A stretch of 64,000 bases of DNA from Pyrocephalus nanus (taxonomy: Eukaryota; Chordata; Aves; Passeriformes; Tyrannidae), in the NCBI GenBank assembly GCA_038380795.1, contig CM076262.1:67290629-67354628 (forward strand), in the 5' to 3' direction. Below the pieces are notes generated by a model. That model ran no database searches. It saw only the letters and a program-made list of their open reading frames with translations, and had not been told where the DNA came from. Made by a program: the position numbers and the translations under genes. This document shows positions 37,901 through 50,943 of this stretch, one piece after another. Every line of letters begins with the position of its first letter. Position 1 is the stretch's first letter.

Positions 37901-39928
37901 AACCTATCTCTGAGCAACCACTGCTTCCTCAGTAAGAACATAAACGTAGGTATGAAATAAATGGAACTCGCAAACCCAATTCCCACAGGCTATCCCAACA
38001 TTAAATATTTTAACAGATCCATTGTTCTAGCTTTAAGTCAGAAAGACTAATAATATTTTTTTCAAGTTTTTCACTAATTTTCAATATTTTGAGGGCACCT
38101 GGAGATGAAAGCTCATATGAGAATTTCAGGCTTCCTTGGAAACTATGGTCTTACTACTGAAGACGGAAAAAAGTTGACAACTTTTTTTTTTATGTCTCAT
38201 TAACTTAAGCCAAGTATAGAATTTGGGAGAAGCCTGACACAAGATACTGCAATGTTCAGTGTTGTCAACATTGGATAAACTCACTGTCACACCTACCCTT
38301 TCTGCATTTCAGTCTGGACAGCAGGACTGAGCTCAGATCTAGATTTGGATTCTGATAAAATTTAATCATGTCTAACATGCAGTTATGAACTACCTCCAAT
38401 GAACAATAAAATACCCTTTACAAGTAAGTAATCTACTGAAAACCCATCATAAATAGTATAAAGGATCCAACTGTTTTCATTTCAAATTCAACACTTTTGT
38501 TTCAAGTCCAAACCAATGCTGAAATAAACCAGAATGCCTGCAGTTCCGCCCTAACACAAAAGGCAGCCTAAGCATCCCTTTCCTGAGGAAATGATGGCAT
38601 CTAACCAATTTAATTTCACATTATTAGTTGTGCAGCAATAGGAGAGGCAGCATATCAGGGCATTAAATGTTAAATGTTCTTACACAGCTTTGAAAATTCC
38701 CACCGGATCAGATGGCTTAAGACATTCCTCAGAACTAACAGCTGGAACAGAATATGTGTAAGCACATATTTTTTATCTAGGCCCACAGATCTGTAAACCC
38801 TCATTTTAAACAAGTGTGTTTCCTCTGAAACATATTTCAGACCCTGCCCATTTTGATTTCTAGCAAGCTACTGCCAGAACTCTGTTTATGCAAATGGAAA
38901 GCAAATCCACTTCCCATTTAGCCTATGACACAAAAATGACACTCTTAATTAGTTTCAGATTCTTTTCCATAAGGTTTTCTGGGGGTCATAAGTGAAGTAA
39001 AGTCACCGAAGAAAAAGTGTAAGGGCAGCTCCATCCCTGAATCTATAACTTCACATGAACCAGCTCAGTCTTCCTACACTGCCCTTTTCAGAAAAGCCTA
39101 ACCAGTGTCACAAAGATCAGCCTTCATTGACTGCACCTCCAGGGCAAACTGTGAAACTATTTCTGTAAAAACCCACATCTCTAAGGAGTCCAGGACCACT
39201 CAAAGTTTCTGGACTGAATTTGATCCTTGCACCAGGGCAAGGAAAGAAAAAAAATTATTCTTTAAAAGCTTTACATACTGGATGCTTAAAATTTAATGCT
39301 CACCCCTTAGAGCTATATTCCTAGCTCAGAGCTGGAAAGAAGCAACACGTTTTTTGCTTTAATCCTTTCCAAAGACACATTCCATAAATGGTTAGCATCC
39401 TTGCCAACCACTCAATCTTTTAGTGAGCCCACATACTAGCTTTAAAGTAAGCTCTTATAAAACCAATGCAACAGTTGTGTGGGTTAAGTTTATATTATTT
39501 CCAGATTCATATAGCTGCAGGCTCCTTTTTAAAGTTGCAAATGATAAGTCATCTCTTTGTCGTTGGTTGTTTTTTTTTTAAACGTTGTTTAAACATTGTT
39601 CCCAATACACAGTGAAAAACAGACTGTACGACTGTACTAGCTGTTACTTAGCAGTATATGCTGTAGCAACAGAAACACAGTACATATTTTGCAGCAGGAG
39701 GGGTGAAGAATCCCTTTTTGGACAATCCAGTCTAACTCCAGTACAGATACCAGTGTTTAAACACAAATTCAAGGAACAAAAGCATCATATTACACTGACA
39801 CGGCACCTTTCATCTCAAAACATACCAATTGCATACCCTCAAAAGCATAACCACAAGCTTTCCAAAGAAATTACCCTAAAATAATACAAGGGTATAAGGA
39901 AGCTTCCTATAGTTTCATGCCAGCTAAC
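34965..39928. other. Mostly unique non-coding DNA
   Basis: No repeat family is recognised. A minus-strand open segment at 35334-35522 retains several CpGs and a coding-like translation (EGAEMFVPRARGSEFASERY). Another at 35938-36198 follows a strong acceptor motif (CACTTTTTCCAG, ending near 36140). Neither is identified as a known protein. Confidence 0.45.
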
Positions 39929-39929
39929 C

Positions 39930-42900
39930 ACAGGAAAGAAAAAACAGTCATAGTACTCCTCCTTCTGGCCCACTGGGGTTGGATAAAGTCCCAATTGTTC
40001 ACTGATGGCTTCACATCTCCCTTCCCTGACCAGCACAGAAAGCAGGGAACCAGGCACCAAACACTTTCAGAACATTGGGGTCCTTGCTTTTTCTCTCTTT
40101 CTTGAGAAATTGTAGAAAATTATTATAAAATTGACACCACTCACAAATAACATTGTAGAAGTATAATTGACTGAAATTAATTTCTTTTCAACTTTTACTC
40201 CCTTGCCCAGTTTTGTCTTCCACTGTACTTTCCATCAATCTTGCCAAGGCCCATCAAAATTCAAGCCAGAGTTGAGAAAACATTCGTTTCTCTCCGTAAC
40301 AGGAGTTAATTTTTTCCTCCATCTTCAGCTGGCTTGAAAATCAGGAGCTTTCTCTAGCTTCTCTCAGGAGTTTGGTACCAGAAGCAAAAGCAAAGAGGAG
40401 CTAATGCAGAAAATTTCAGGGAGTTAGTTATACTACCCTGTATCTTCAGACTTCATTCCACTGTTCCACTTCTGCTTATTCCACAACTCACACCAGAGCT
40501 GCTTCTTGGTGGTCAGTGGGAGCTCTTGATTTACTTAAAGCAGAATCTGCTTTTACACTGCCAACTACGCATATATGTGTAGTGGTGATGTGCAGTGGTG
40601 CCCAGGGAAGAGTCTGAATTTGGTTTTAAATTATACATCCTGCAAAATCATTAGCCTCCAACTTAACCTTGATAAATACCTGGGAATTGGTATTGGAAGC
40701 GCCAGTCGGGACTGGACTGAGGCTAGGCAGCTTTTTGTAAGTATACTACATTTATCGGTATACTGTGTTTGACCCTTTTTATGGATCATCTGGGAAACCA
40801 AAGCTCCCATGTCTGCCTATGAAGTCACATTCCAGTTCTGCAAACATTTATATAAAGAACTCCATCCCACATACTTGACTGGTCTCCTAATTGAATGTTT
40901 GCAAGATTTTGACTTTAGTATAAACTGACTTCACAGGAGACCAGGAAGCATTTTCCATGTATTAAAAAATAAGACTGGCATTAAAATGCAAAAACTCCCA
41001 CATTTTTTCCATCGCTTAATTCACCCTAAATTTACCTCATGTCCTTCAAAGCAGCGAACAAGAGAAAAGACAGGATACATTATCAGAGTGAGAGTGAGAC
41101 ATGAAAGCAGAGCTTACTAACAAGTGTGCCCAGTTCCAATTCACACTTGCTCTGTTGTACTGTCATGGTCAGCCTGATTGCTAGGAGGCTACGAAAAAAA
41201 AATCAGGTATGGTATATCTGCTTCTGAAATTTCGGTCCTAAGGGAGAAAAATCAGAGGTTTTCTTTTAAAAAGAAAGCTGCTTACCCTCTTCAGGAGACT
41301 GCAGAAAGTAGCACTTCAATGCACAGCTAATATGAATATTTATTGACCTTGGGCATAAACAGGAGCTACTTCGGAAAACTATGTTAGCATATCATTAAGG
41401 TAAAATGCTGTCTGGCAGACTGTGGTACAGCATTGAAGTTGCATAATTATTTTGCAGGCAGAAAGGAGCAAAGAAGCCTGCAAGGCTCAGTCTCCTCCTG
41501 ACAGTGCCTCAAGCAGAGGGCTGGAATACTTTTGGGATAAGTCTTGTGTTGGAATGAAGTTGTTTCCCTCTCTTTCCCTTAAAGGGTATGTCTGACTCAC
41601 TGTATTGGAGGGACATGCCTTGGTTTATTTAAATTTTAATCATGTGATTAAAATAACTGGTTTATAATTCTCAGATTGCAAGGACCCACATCCTGGCACC
41701 TCTCACACATTTAAATCCTTAGATCCAGACCCAGCTCTGGCTTCAAGCTGCTGGGCAGAAAGCACAGCCACCTTTTCCAGCACAACTGCTCAGCTGGGGA
41801 TGGCATCAGGTTTCCAAAGGGTTCTTGTGGGTCACTGAAAGAGGGAAAGGATGGCTCGTCTGTTAAAGAAAAGAAGACTCAGACCCTTATTGAGACATAA
41901 CTTAGTAGGATGGTGCAGAAAACTCACTAGACTTTCTCTCTGCTCCAGTTCTACAACTGAACAGGGTTAGAGAAAAGAGATAAAGCAAGCTAAGTTGGGG
42001 CTTTGTTTTCCTTCCCCTGCCTTTGTAGGCTGTGGTTTTTCCCACTAGCTCCAGTTTCAGTGCTGGGTCAGGCTTTCAGATATAGGCTTTTTGCTGCAAG
42101 TACTGATCAAGTGGTTTTGTTCAAGGTCTGCATCTGCTTTAATAAGCATATGAAAAAAATCCAGATAGCAAGGATAGCCAAGCTGGTTCTTGCCTCATGT
42201 TCTGCTGGCAACAGTGAGTAAATTTGGTGCCAACCATTTTCTCCTGGTTCTACAAGAAGGAGAAGAAGCTTTCCTAGCTGAGGGGATGCTGTCCCACTGT
42301 TCAGCTGGTGAGAAGGTGAATTTTGGGGCAGAAGGTCTTGAAAGGGAGTGTTCCCTGGACTGCACCCTTGATGATGTTCTCTGTAAAGGCAGGAGCCAAG
42401 AAGACCTGTGAGTGCACATGCTGGTAGTGAAAGAACACTAATTTGTTGACAGTTAACAAAGCTGATATCTGACAGATGTGTCATAACATTCCAAGGAGCA
42501 AAACTACAATAATGGAATGTGTTTTCAACTGAGATAGTGTCTTTTTGGCTAATGGATGCAGAGAGACAAAGGATGAGTCTTTATGAGAGAGGGGGAGATG
42601 AAACTCACTACTTTAAACCCTGCAGCCACTCCAAAGAGAAGGAGCCGGTAGTGGGACTCACCCATACTCATTTCTCTCTGGTATTCCAGATATCCATACA
42701 TGTGGAGAAGAGATAAAGGCTCAAAACTAAACTCAACGAATTCCCATTGCTGGCACTGCGCCATCCATAGGGTTTGGATTAGGCCCCTAATGAGCTGTCT
42801 TTGTCTCTTCAACTCTGTAGTTGCCGAAGGTGCCAAAAGTGGATTTGGGGAATATAAAATGAGAGAAATTTGCCCAGCAGTACTGCCCTCTTTATCTGGT

Positions 42901-45900
42901 ATTCATAGAGAGCCTACTTGTTTGTCAACTCCATAAAACAGGACTGCTACAGGGGGTCTCATGATGGTTTGCTTTATCCATCTTGCACCACATCAGACTA
43001 TGCAGTAGGTCCTCCTTACTCATAAGCCAGTTCTCCCCAGTGACATGACCTAAAATAAGAGTGCCAAGGCTGTTAGGCATTTTAAGGAGACAGAATACAA
43101 CAGTAACACCTGTTATTGCTCTCTGGATTTCTTAGATGTGTAGGTTTGGCTTACTTGAGGACAGCAGAGAGAAAAAGCCATGTCTATGTTCAAGTATTAT
43201 TCTTCCTTCTGAGCACAACCAGTTGTGGTTTTTGTCCCACAGTGCAACAGGTTTTCAACACAGTGGGTGGAAATGCTAACTCAAAGATTTAAGATGGCAA
43301 CACATCATACTTTGGGGACTAGCATTTTCTTTTGAACTTGAGCAGTACAAACATTAAAAAGATTCATATTTCTTTGACATGTTTAGTACATGTAAAAAAA
43401 ATGTGTTTACCCTGTCCTGCAAGATCTCATTAGGAAACATATCTGCCATTCTTATGAAGGGCAATTTTCATTTAGTGTGCATGGAGGATAGGCAAGATCT
43501 GGAGCTTTCACAAAGCTGAAGCTGAATGACAAAAACAATGTCAATGTAATGTTGTTTGAGCATCATCCAGTATTGCCTGTACTGATGCAATATCTTGGAT
43601 TCCTCCTCCATTAGCTGAAATTTTGAGCACTGTGCATGGTGTAGCAGCAGTCTTGCTACACAGTACTAGCACAGGCCTGTTAGCATCAAGGAGGTCAGAA
43701 AACAGCATGCAGAACAAGCCTGGCCACACACAGCAAACCAAATGCATTCAGCCTGAAATCCTCAGCAGCCACTTTTCAAACTTAAGTACACCGGGTTATT
43801 ATAGGTGCACAAATTGATCTGGTATTATTCAGCAGCCAGAGATGTCTGGAACAGACTAGGTCACTGAATTGCCGAGAAAAACAATCAACTATTTCCAGAA
43901 ATAACTGGGCTGGCACGTCTACAGCCTGAAACAAAAAGAACCTGCATCCAACCTATATTTTTAATACAACTGCAAATCATCATTATCTTCTGGCTATGGA
44001 GGATGAAAGAAAATGCTTATCATCTTTTTAATTACGTAGCTACAGCATACACACTACAAAGTCTCTATTAGCGGAAGTTGCTGTCATGGAGTAGCACAGA
44101 GCAGTAGGCATTTTGAAAGTACAATTTCATATAGCTGTCCAAAACCACTTAAGAAAGCTAGGAGAATTCAGGCTGTGTACCACTGAGTCTACTGACTTGA
44201 AGTAATCAGTTACCCCCCTGCCAAGAGAAGTTAAAAAACAAACACATACAAATAAAAAAGGAACCCCCATAACATTCATCTGAGGATGCATTACACCAGG
44301 GCTGGCGAATTCACGTGCTGCTCTTCATCGTACTATAAGCAGAAAAATTGAGTTATTGTGGGAGAAAATTTTAGGCCTCATGGACTGGGTTTCCCCTATT
44401 TAAAGGCTCTTTTCAATTAACCAAACTTGTGTACAGCAGCTGTGGTGTTCAAGAGGTGGTGTTCAAGATATGGGGTACCCCCACCTGATACAAAGCCCTC
44501 CCTGGGGCATTTATTTAGGCAATATATACATGGGCAGTTTGATGCTAATGTGTCCAATTTCTGTGGCATTAAGCTATTGGCAGATAGATGTAGTGCAGGA
44601 GGGCCTGTGTTGCTGTGGGTGCTTCTCCCTACTAAAACTCCCCAAACCTGGAACATCCTTTACTGATGAGGAAACACAGCCCAACATATGCATCTGAACA
44701 CCCCAAATGTCCCTCTTCCACCAAACCTGCATTTACAGCAATGAAATGAACTCAGTTTACTACCTCACTCATCCCACTGTGCACAAGGCCAGTGCCGTGC
44801 AACCCACGCACACCAGTGAATTTTACACACAAGCTCACTCGTGGTCAGCTTTATTTTTTGAGCTGATCATTACAGTGCAATCAACATTATTCCCTTGGAG
44901 TAAAGCACATGTCAAGGTATAAAAGAAAAAAGCTTTTTGAGGCAGTCCAAACACACACGAAAATTAAAGTCATTGTACAGTGCTGGCTCAGCTCTGCAAT
45001 CAGAAAAGGGCCGTCACCACCCATGGAGCCCGAATCAGCACCTTCTCTTCAGGGCTTGGTTTATCTTCAAAACACAACATTCTTTTCCTGACCAAACAGA
45101 CAATGGAAACCAAAACAGAAATGTGCTGCTTCTCCCTGTCCTCATTTCATTGCTTAACACTTTCTTACCCTACAAAACCCACCTTTTCATTGAGTCCTTT
45201 CTGTGAAATGTCTCCTCTCGGCAGCACCTCAGCTGGGTTGGACGATGGAATAGTGCTGGTAGCTCCTTGGACTTCCAAGGGACATATCAGTTATACTTCT
45301 CTTTTTTGGAAGATCACGCATGCTGCACTGGATTCAGTAAGGGAACAGGAAGAGCCCATTTCCACCCAGATCATTAAGTACTGACACTTGCTATATGCCT
45401 GGCAGAGATGCAGCATGGTATTCAGGGCAGCTAGGGCTGTACCCAAAACTGTCTTCATGGGGACATGGACGATGTCCCAGGTCACAGGAAGCCCTCAGTC
45501 TCTCATCTCTGCTTGCCAGTGCCTGGAAATAAGCAAGATTTTTACAAGATATTTCAGGTCACCACCCTCTGTCCCATGCTCCTGCTGGATGCAGAGAGGT
45601 TCTTACTCCTGTTGTAAGTTTTTAACACTGCTTTATCTTCAAGGCTGCATCCACCTCCAGTGTGTACTATGCCCTCCATCCTGTGGAAAGTTAACAGGGG
45701 CAAAATTATGGTCTTTAAATACAGTCTTTCATCCAGGCCCTGGGGTCTTGTCCCCTCTTAGTGTGATGCTCACACTGACTGGATGCTTGTCTTACCTTTG
45801 AGTCTGATTCTTTGAGTGCCTGTGAATGCAGTCCAAATGGAATCCTCTTGTCCAAAGGGGAAATACTACTGATAAAAGATACCGTCACATAAAGTAATCA

Positions 45901-47520
45901 TTAAAGTAGTCTTCTTCCCTGAAGATATTTTGTCCTACCAAGGTTTGCTGGGCAGGAAAAAAGTCATGATGAGTATCACAGTTGAAGAGCCAAGGACTGA
46001 GCAGTGCTCCTTGTCTATGAGGAAAGAACAAGAAGTGGAAAAAGAAATAGGCAGAAGCTGAGATGGACAAACCTTTTATATACCTGTTTGCTTTTGCAAA
46101 TATTCCTTCCTTCTCTGTTCTTGTCTGCTCCCCCTCCAGGCCCAGGATCCAGGCACCCACCAGTGCTTGTCACCACACACAGGCTGCTGATGACTCCCAG
46201 GGCTCAGGGGAGGTCTACTCCTCAAAGGCCATTTTTCTATTCAGACACAAATTAATGCAGTGTTGGCTGGTTCTGGACACTCTCCGGCAGTCCCTTCTGT
46301 CTCACTAGCCTCTTTCTTCCAGAGAAAACCATTAAACTTTTTTTTTAATCTGGTATTATTTATTTTGCCTCCAAATCTGACTTCAGGAATGGCTGATGAA
46401 TGACTTTAACATTTAAAACAATCAGTTTTGGTCAGAGATCAAGCAAAAACCTGGATGGTAAATCATTGGGAGGATTAATGGTGCTGACAGACTGATGGTT
46501 AGAAAGACAAAGTTACCTGCATCATCTTGGCCTTGGTGACCCATGAAACAGCGTTTTATGTGACCATCAGCTCCATCAAGCAGAGATCAGATATGCTCAC
46601 TTTATGGATAAAATACTTTGGAAAACAGCTGTAATACTTAGCTTTTTTTGATCTTTCTACTGCTTTCCAATATGCTTATTGCTACTTTAAATCAATCCCT
46701 TGATGACTTCTCAGGGAAGAGGGAGACTGTTGTCTTACAGTCAATGTGTTATACAGGCACTCTGAACATTTCTGGTTATTAAACACCCTCTAGCACATTT
46801 ATTTTCTCAGAAGGGTTCCTGGGTGTCCCTGCAAATAATGGCTGAGGTAACTACATTCCTGCCCCTGTAAGAATTTCCACTGTCCTTCCATAGGAAAAAT
46901 GCTTCTTCACTTCCCATCTGCAGAGAAGCGCAGCTGGCATTACACAGCGGCACCCTGCCTCCTGCCCAAGAGGTGAGGGAATGATCCCTACATATGGTCT
47001 GAGAAGTGACTTGTGAACTTGCATGAGGTAAGGGCATGGTCCTACACTGGCACACATTATTATCCCATGTATAAAGTTTCTGTAGTCAGTAGTAATCAAA
47101 AGAAATATCAGAAAGATTTCACGTAAATATGTTTTCAGATTTTCTGATCTTTCAGAAATATTTGAAATATTTGAACTCTCAGTTTATGCAACAGAGAGGA
47201 AAATAGTAAAAAAAGACAAGGATTTGGACCAATTTGTCTGTTACAGGACACAGAATTTATATAAGCCATTTTTCATCACAGCATTTTTTCAAAGCCCCCC
47301 CTCTCATCCACAAAGATGTGCAAACCTCCTGTTTTATTGATGTCCCCTTTATAACTCTCTGACTTTGATGCTTTGGTGCTTTTAGCAGAAGCAAGTGTAG
47401 ACCCAGCTCTGGCTTGGATTTTAGGGTAATACCTCTTTATTGCATGGATTCACCTGCTGCTTTTAAGGACATTGCACATCCAATAACCTGTGAGGCTCAA
47501 GTTATTCTGTTTTGCAAGGA
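39930..47520. other. Mostly unique non-coding DNA
   Basis: No transposon family is recognised. Several minus-strand open segments next to good acceptor motifs occur near 40025, 42390, 45530 and 46925. They are listed as one finding and are not called genes. Confidence 0.45.
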
Positions 47521-47560
47521 ATCAAAGGAAAGGCCACAGAACCAAAGGAAAGGCCACAGA
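47521..47560. repeat. 20-bp tandem duplication
   Basis: Two adjacent 20-base units (47521-47540 and 47541-47560) share AAAGGAAAGGCCACAGA and differ at one base only. It is a simple local duplication without known function. Confidence 0.9.
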
Positions 47561-48277
47561 ACAGGACAATCATGACACAATCTGGTGCTGTCGTTAGTCC
47601 AGAGATTCACACAGGTTGCTCCAAAGCAGAAAGAAGTTAATATCCTCCTCAAGCACTCCACTGTTTCTCTGCAAATAAACGTTAAAAAAGGAAGGGCAAA
47701 AATTCAAAATGCACTTTGCAACCAACTAAAGAAAGACCTAGAAAGGAACAGGGTCTATGGGAGCCAAGACACACAGGAATCATGATAGAAAGAGAAGTGC
47801 TGAAAAGAAAAAGAGTGAAACATAGGATTTCAGGGAGAACTAGAAGCTCCATCATTAGAAAACATTTTCATTATACATGGCATTAATAATATAAGTCCTC
47901 TAACTGTGGATGGATGTAGAAGGAACTTCTATAATACTCCACTCAGTATTAATTCATCATCATGGAAAGTGTAACACTCTGGACACATGATGCTCTCTTG
48001 CTGCCAGCTGCCTCCTGTGCCAGCATAGCTTCTCACCCTCCTTGTCCTAGTCCTGGCAAAGCATACTTCCAAAACAGGGTCAGTGAGGTCTGGGGCTGGA
48101 CTTTGATGTGCCATGAGGCCTTTAGGAGGGAGAAGCCAATGTTCTTCACTGGGGACAAGACCCTGCTGACAGGGGGAGCAACCCCCTCTCCAGTGAGGGG
48201 CTGAGTTCAGGTTTTCAGTGTTAGAAGTAGTCCCTGTTGCTGCAGAAGGTAACATACCATCAGCATTATATTTACAG

Positions 48278-48330
48278 TTGATTCGATGATCTTGAGTCTT
48301 TTCCAACCTAAATGGTTCTATGATTCTACG
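48278..48330 (+). mobile_element. CR1 LINE 3'-end fragment
   Basis: The last 50 or so bases of a CR1 copy: GATTCGATGATCTTGAG, TCCAACCTAAATGG and the tail TTCTATGATTCTACG. Everything upstream of the 3' UTR end is missing or too diverged to recognise. Confidence 0.7.
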
Positions 48331-49651
48331 TAATACCTCTGCTAAGCAGGATTATCACAGTTTTGAAGATTATTTGACTGTCCTCCCAGAGCACACAGAG
48401 TCTGACTGCGAAACTGAAGAACCTCTTTCTCCTTTTTTCCAGTTTCTCAAGAAGATGCAAAGAATAGGATTTCAAAGTCACAACATTTCCATGCATGAAA
48501 TATCAGCAACTAGCCTGGAAATTTGCCCATCCTAGGCATTGCTGAGGGAAACTCACACCTGAGCAAAGCAGCAGCAACCATTACTGATGCACTTCCACTT
48601 GATAAAACAGATTTCTTGCCAGGAGACCCTTTGGTGTAGAACACACTAAAAAGAAAAGAGAGGGTTTTGCTTTTAATTTTCCACTTTTACAAGGAAAAGC
48701 TTTGACCATGTTTCATTTCAGGGCTCAGTGGGCAAATTCTGGATCACAGGTAATGAAATAAATGATACGTGACTACTATTCTCATCCCTCTCTTTTCCTC
48801 CCTCTTCCCCAGCTGAGGAATACATTATGTAGGATCCTGCACAGCAGTTGAGCAAAGGTTTGACGAACACAAGGCCAAGTATAACAGAGACTTTCAAGTG
48901 ATTGTGCTGATGTAGTAATTTCATAGTTTGCTCAGTTCCAGACTTGAACCTCAGTGCCAAGAATCAATGCCACATAATAATAATGAAAAATCTAAAATAA
49001 TTTTGAAATACACAGAGAGAGAGAGATGCAATACAAAATACAGCTAAAAATAAAAGAGCAAAAGTAAGGAAATAAGAAATGCTCAAAATGGGCATGGCAG
49101 TTTCCTCTGGATTAAAACTAAGATTTAGTTACCACCCAGTCTAGTGAACCTGGAGTGGATCTGGAACACAATAAAGGTTTGAAATAAAAAATACAATGAA
49201 AAATTATACTTGCTTTATTACTAATTAAAATAAACTTCAACAGTAACAACAATGGGCTGCCAATATTATTAGTACTTCTATACTGCTTCCAAATACCCTG
49301 GGTGGAATTGCTCTGTTCAGTCTTTGAAAGAGTAGAACATTTGAATAAAAATGCATAATCAAGTATAAGACTTTAGAAAAAGTGTTTAGGAACAAGCCCA
49401 CCCACTTAATGTTCTGAAGCTTAAAAGCCAAGCCCCTATTGTATTACCTTGCAATGTTTTGAATGATCATGATGATACTAACTCAATCTCAAAGAGCAGC
49501 AGGTATGGAACTGCTCTGAGAGTGCGGACGTGCTGGGCACAACCCTCATCATGCAGGCTGTGCCTCCAGAAATAGGTACAGTCCAAAGGACTGAGCACAA
49601 TAGGCAGATCTGGAGGCTACTAACCATGTCCCTTGACAGCCATAGGAAAGG
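48331..49651. other. Unique AT-rich non-coding DNA
   Basis: No gene or transposon is recognised. A short GA run lies at 49015-49024. Confidence 0.5.
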
Positions 49652-49657
49652 TGAGAG

Positions 49658-50152
49658 TGTCACAGCCCATGAGGAACAAAGTGACAACTACTCAAGGCTC
49701 TTGGTGGAAGTAGGTCTGACTTTATTTAACATGACTCCCCTTATTTATGGGGAGGATAGAATTTGCCAGAACAAAGGATGTTAACATTCTACAAAAGGAA
49801 AGTAAAGGAGGGGACAATCTATATTAGGAAAAGTAAAGGAGGGATTATAGAATATATAAGGTAAAGAGGGGTGGAACACAACCAAATAAGGTAACTCTGC
49901 TTTGTAACAGTAACTGACCAATCAGGGAATAAAACATGAAGGGAATCATGAGGTAAAATAACTACAAATATAGGGGAACAACATAGGGAACACATATTAT
50001 TGTTAAAACATACAAAATTCTGAGGTAATGGTAAAAGTCCAGTGAATCCACATCACACAGAGCTTCATTCCATCCTGCTTTCATCTAAATTCTCTTATAC
50101 TTTCTTTCTCCAGCATTCAAACTTCTCCTTCTCGTTGTCCACATCTCCCATA
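49658..50152 (-). mobile_element. Probable solo LTR, 495 bp, antisense
   Basis: A 6-bp direct repeat TGAGAG flanks the stretch exactly (49652-49657 and 50153-50158). Read on the minus strand the element starts TATGGGAG and ends CTGTGACA. The end is canonical; the start is one base from the expected TGT. It carries a CCAAT-type motif (complement of GACCAATCAG at 49917-49926), an AT-rich TATA-like stretch, and a polyadenylation signal AATAAA (complement of about 49723-49728) some 65 bases before its end. This order (CCAAT, TATA, AATAAA, short U5) is that of an LTR. A 6-bp duplication is usual for ERVK-type elements. No internal viral genes adjoin it. Confidence 0.68.
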
Positions 50153-50159
50153 TGAGAGA

Positions 50160-50842
50160 TCAATCAAATCTGTGTCTGTGCAGGAGCAGGAGGAAAGGGG
50201 ACAGACAGAAAGCTGGACATGAGGCTGCCTGCAATATTGGGCCAACATCCATCCAGGAAGTGGGGCAGAGGCAGGGATGGCTCAGGCTCAGACTAGACAT
50301 GGTGCCCAGGCTGTATCTAAACAAGGATACAAACAAAGGATACAAGGGAGTGTTCTCAGGTGCCAATTTATACACTACCTTAATTTAATGCATCTTTTGG
50401 CCTTTTGGCTACTAAGTATATTGAACTCCATAAAGTGCCTTTGAATTTACACAGAAATGTCTTTAGAATTTTTTTTCTAAAATGAATGCTAGGGATACTA
50501 AAAAGCAGAAGGAAAGTACTTGGTTTTGGAGGAGTTTTGTGGTTTTTCTTAAAGCACAGTCTAAACTAAACTGGGTTCTGCCAATACTAATTTGCTGTAG
50601 ACAATTTGGTCTCTGACTCCATCATATCACCCATGGTTAGTGAGAGCAGGACAGAGGCCTGAGGAAACACAAGTGCTGGCAAATCTGAAGGCAGTGATCT
50701 CCCAAGACAACCTGGATCATATATCCAAAGAACTTCTTACAGCTAAGAGATTGGGTCTTTCTCAAGAGATTGCAGTGTGGTCCATAAAAAGGATCCCTTA
50801 GACGTTTTGTCACAAGAGGAATCTGCCCTGATTCCCATTCAT
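50160..50842. other. Unique non-coding DNA
   Basis: Nothing recognisable apart from ordinary AT-rich sequence between the LTR and a CR1 fragment. Confidence 0.5.
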
Positions 50843-50943
50843 AAAATCATAGAATCATAGAATTAACTGGGTTGGAAGAGACCTCCGAGATCAAGTCCAA
50901 CCCTTGATCCAACCCCACTGTGATTATGGATATTGGACTATGA
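50843..50943 (-). mobile_element. CR1 LINE 3'-end fragment
   Basis: The plus strand begins with the complement of the CR1 tail (AATCATAGAATCATAGAATT) and reads on through GGTTGGAAGAGACCTCCGAG and the complement of the CR1 3' UTR. It is the same subfamily as the copy ending at 34964. Truncation follows near 50943. Confidence 0.8.

Noticed and set aside
41160..41200. TGTCATGGTCAGCC, similar to the start of the 20-kb LTR
   Set aside because: Similarity ends after about nine bases, with no LTR body or duplication.
42107..42484. 125-codon minus-strand frame with overlapping frames on both strands
   Set aside because: Three frames are open over the same stretch and the translations do not agree with a single exon. 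It is kept only as a weak point in a finding.
44980..45801. Two consecutive plus-strand frames (134 and 137 codons)
   Set aside because: No domain, no splice context and no similarity I recognise. They look like chance frames in moderately GC-rich DNA.
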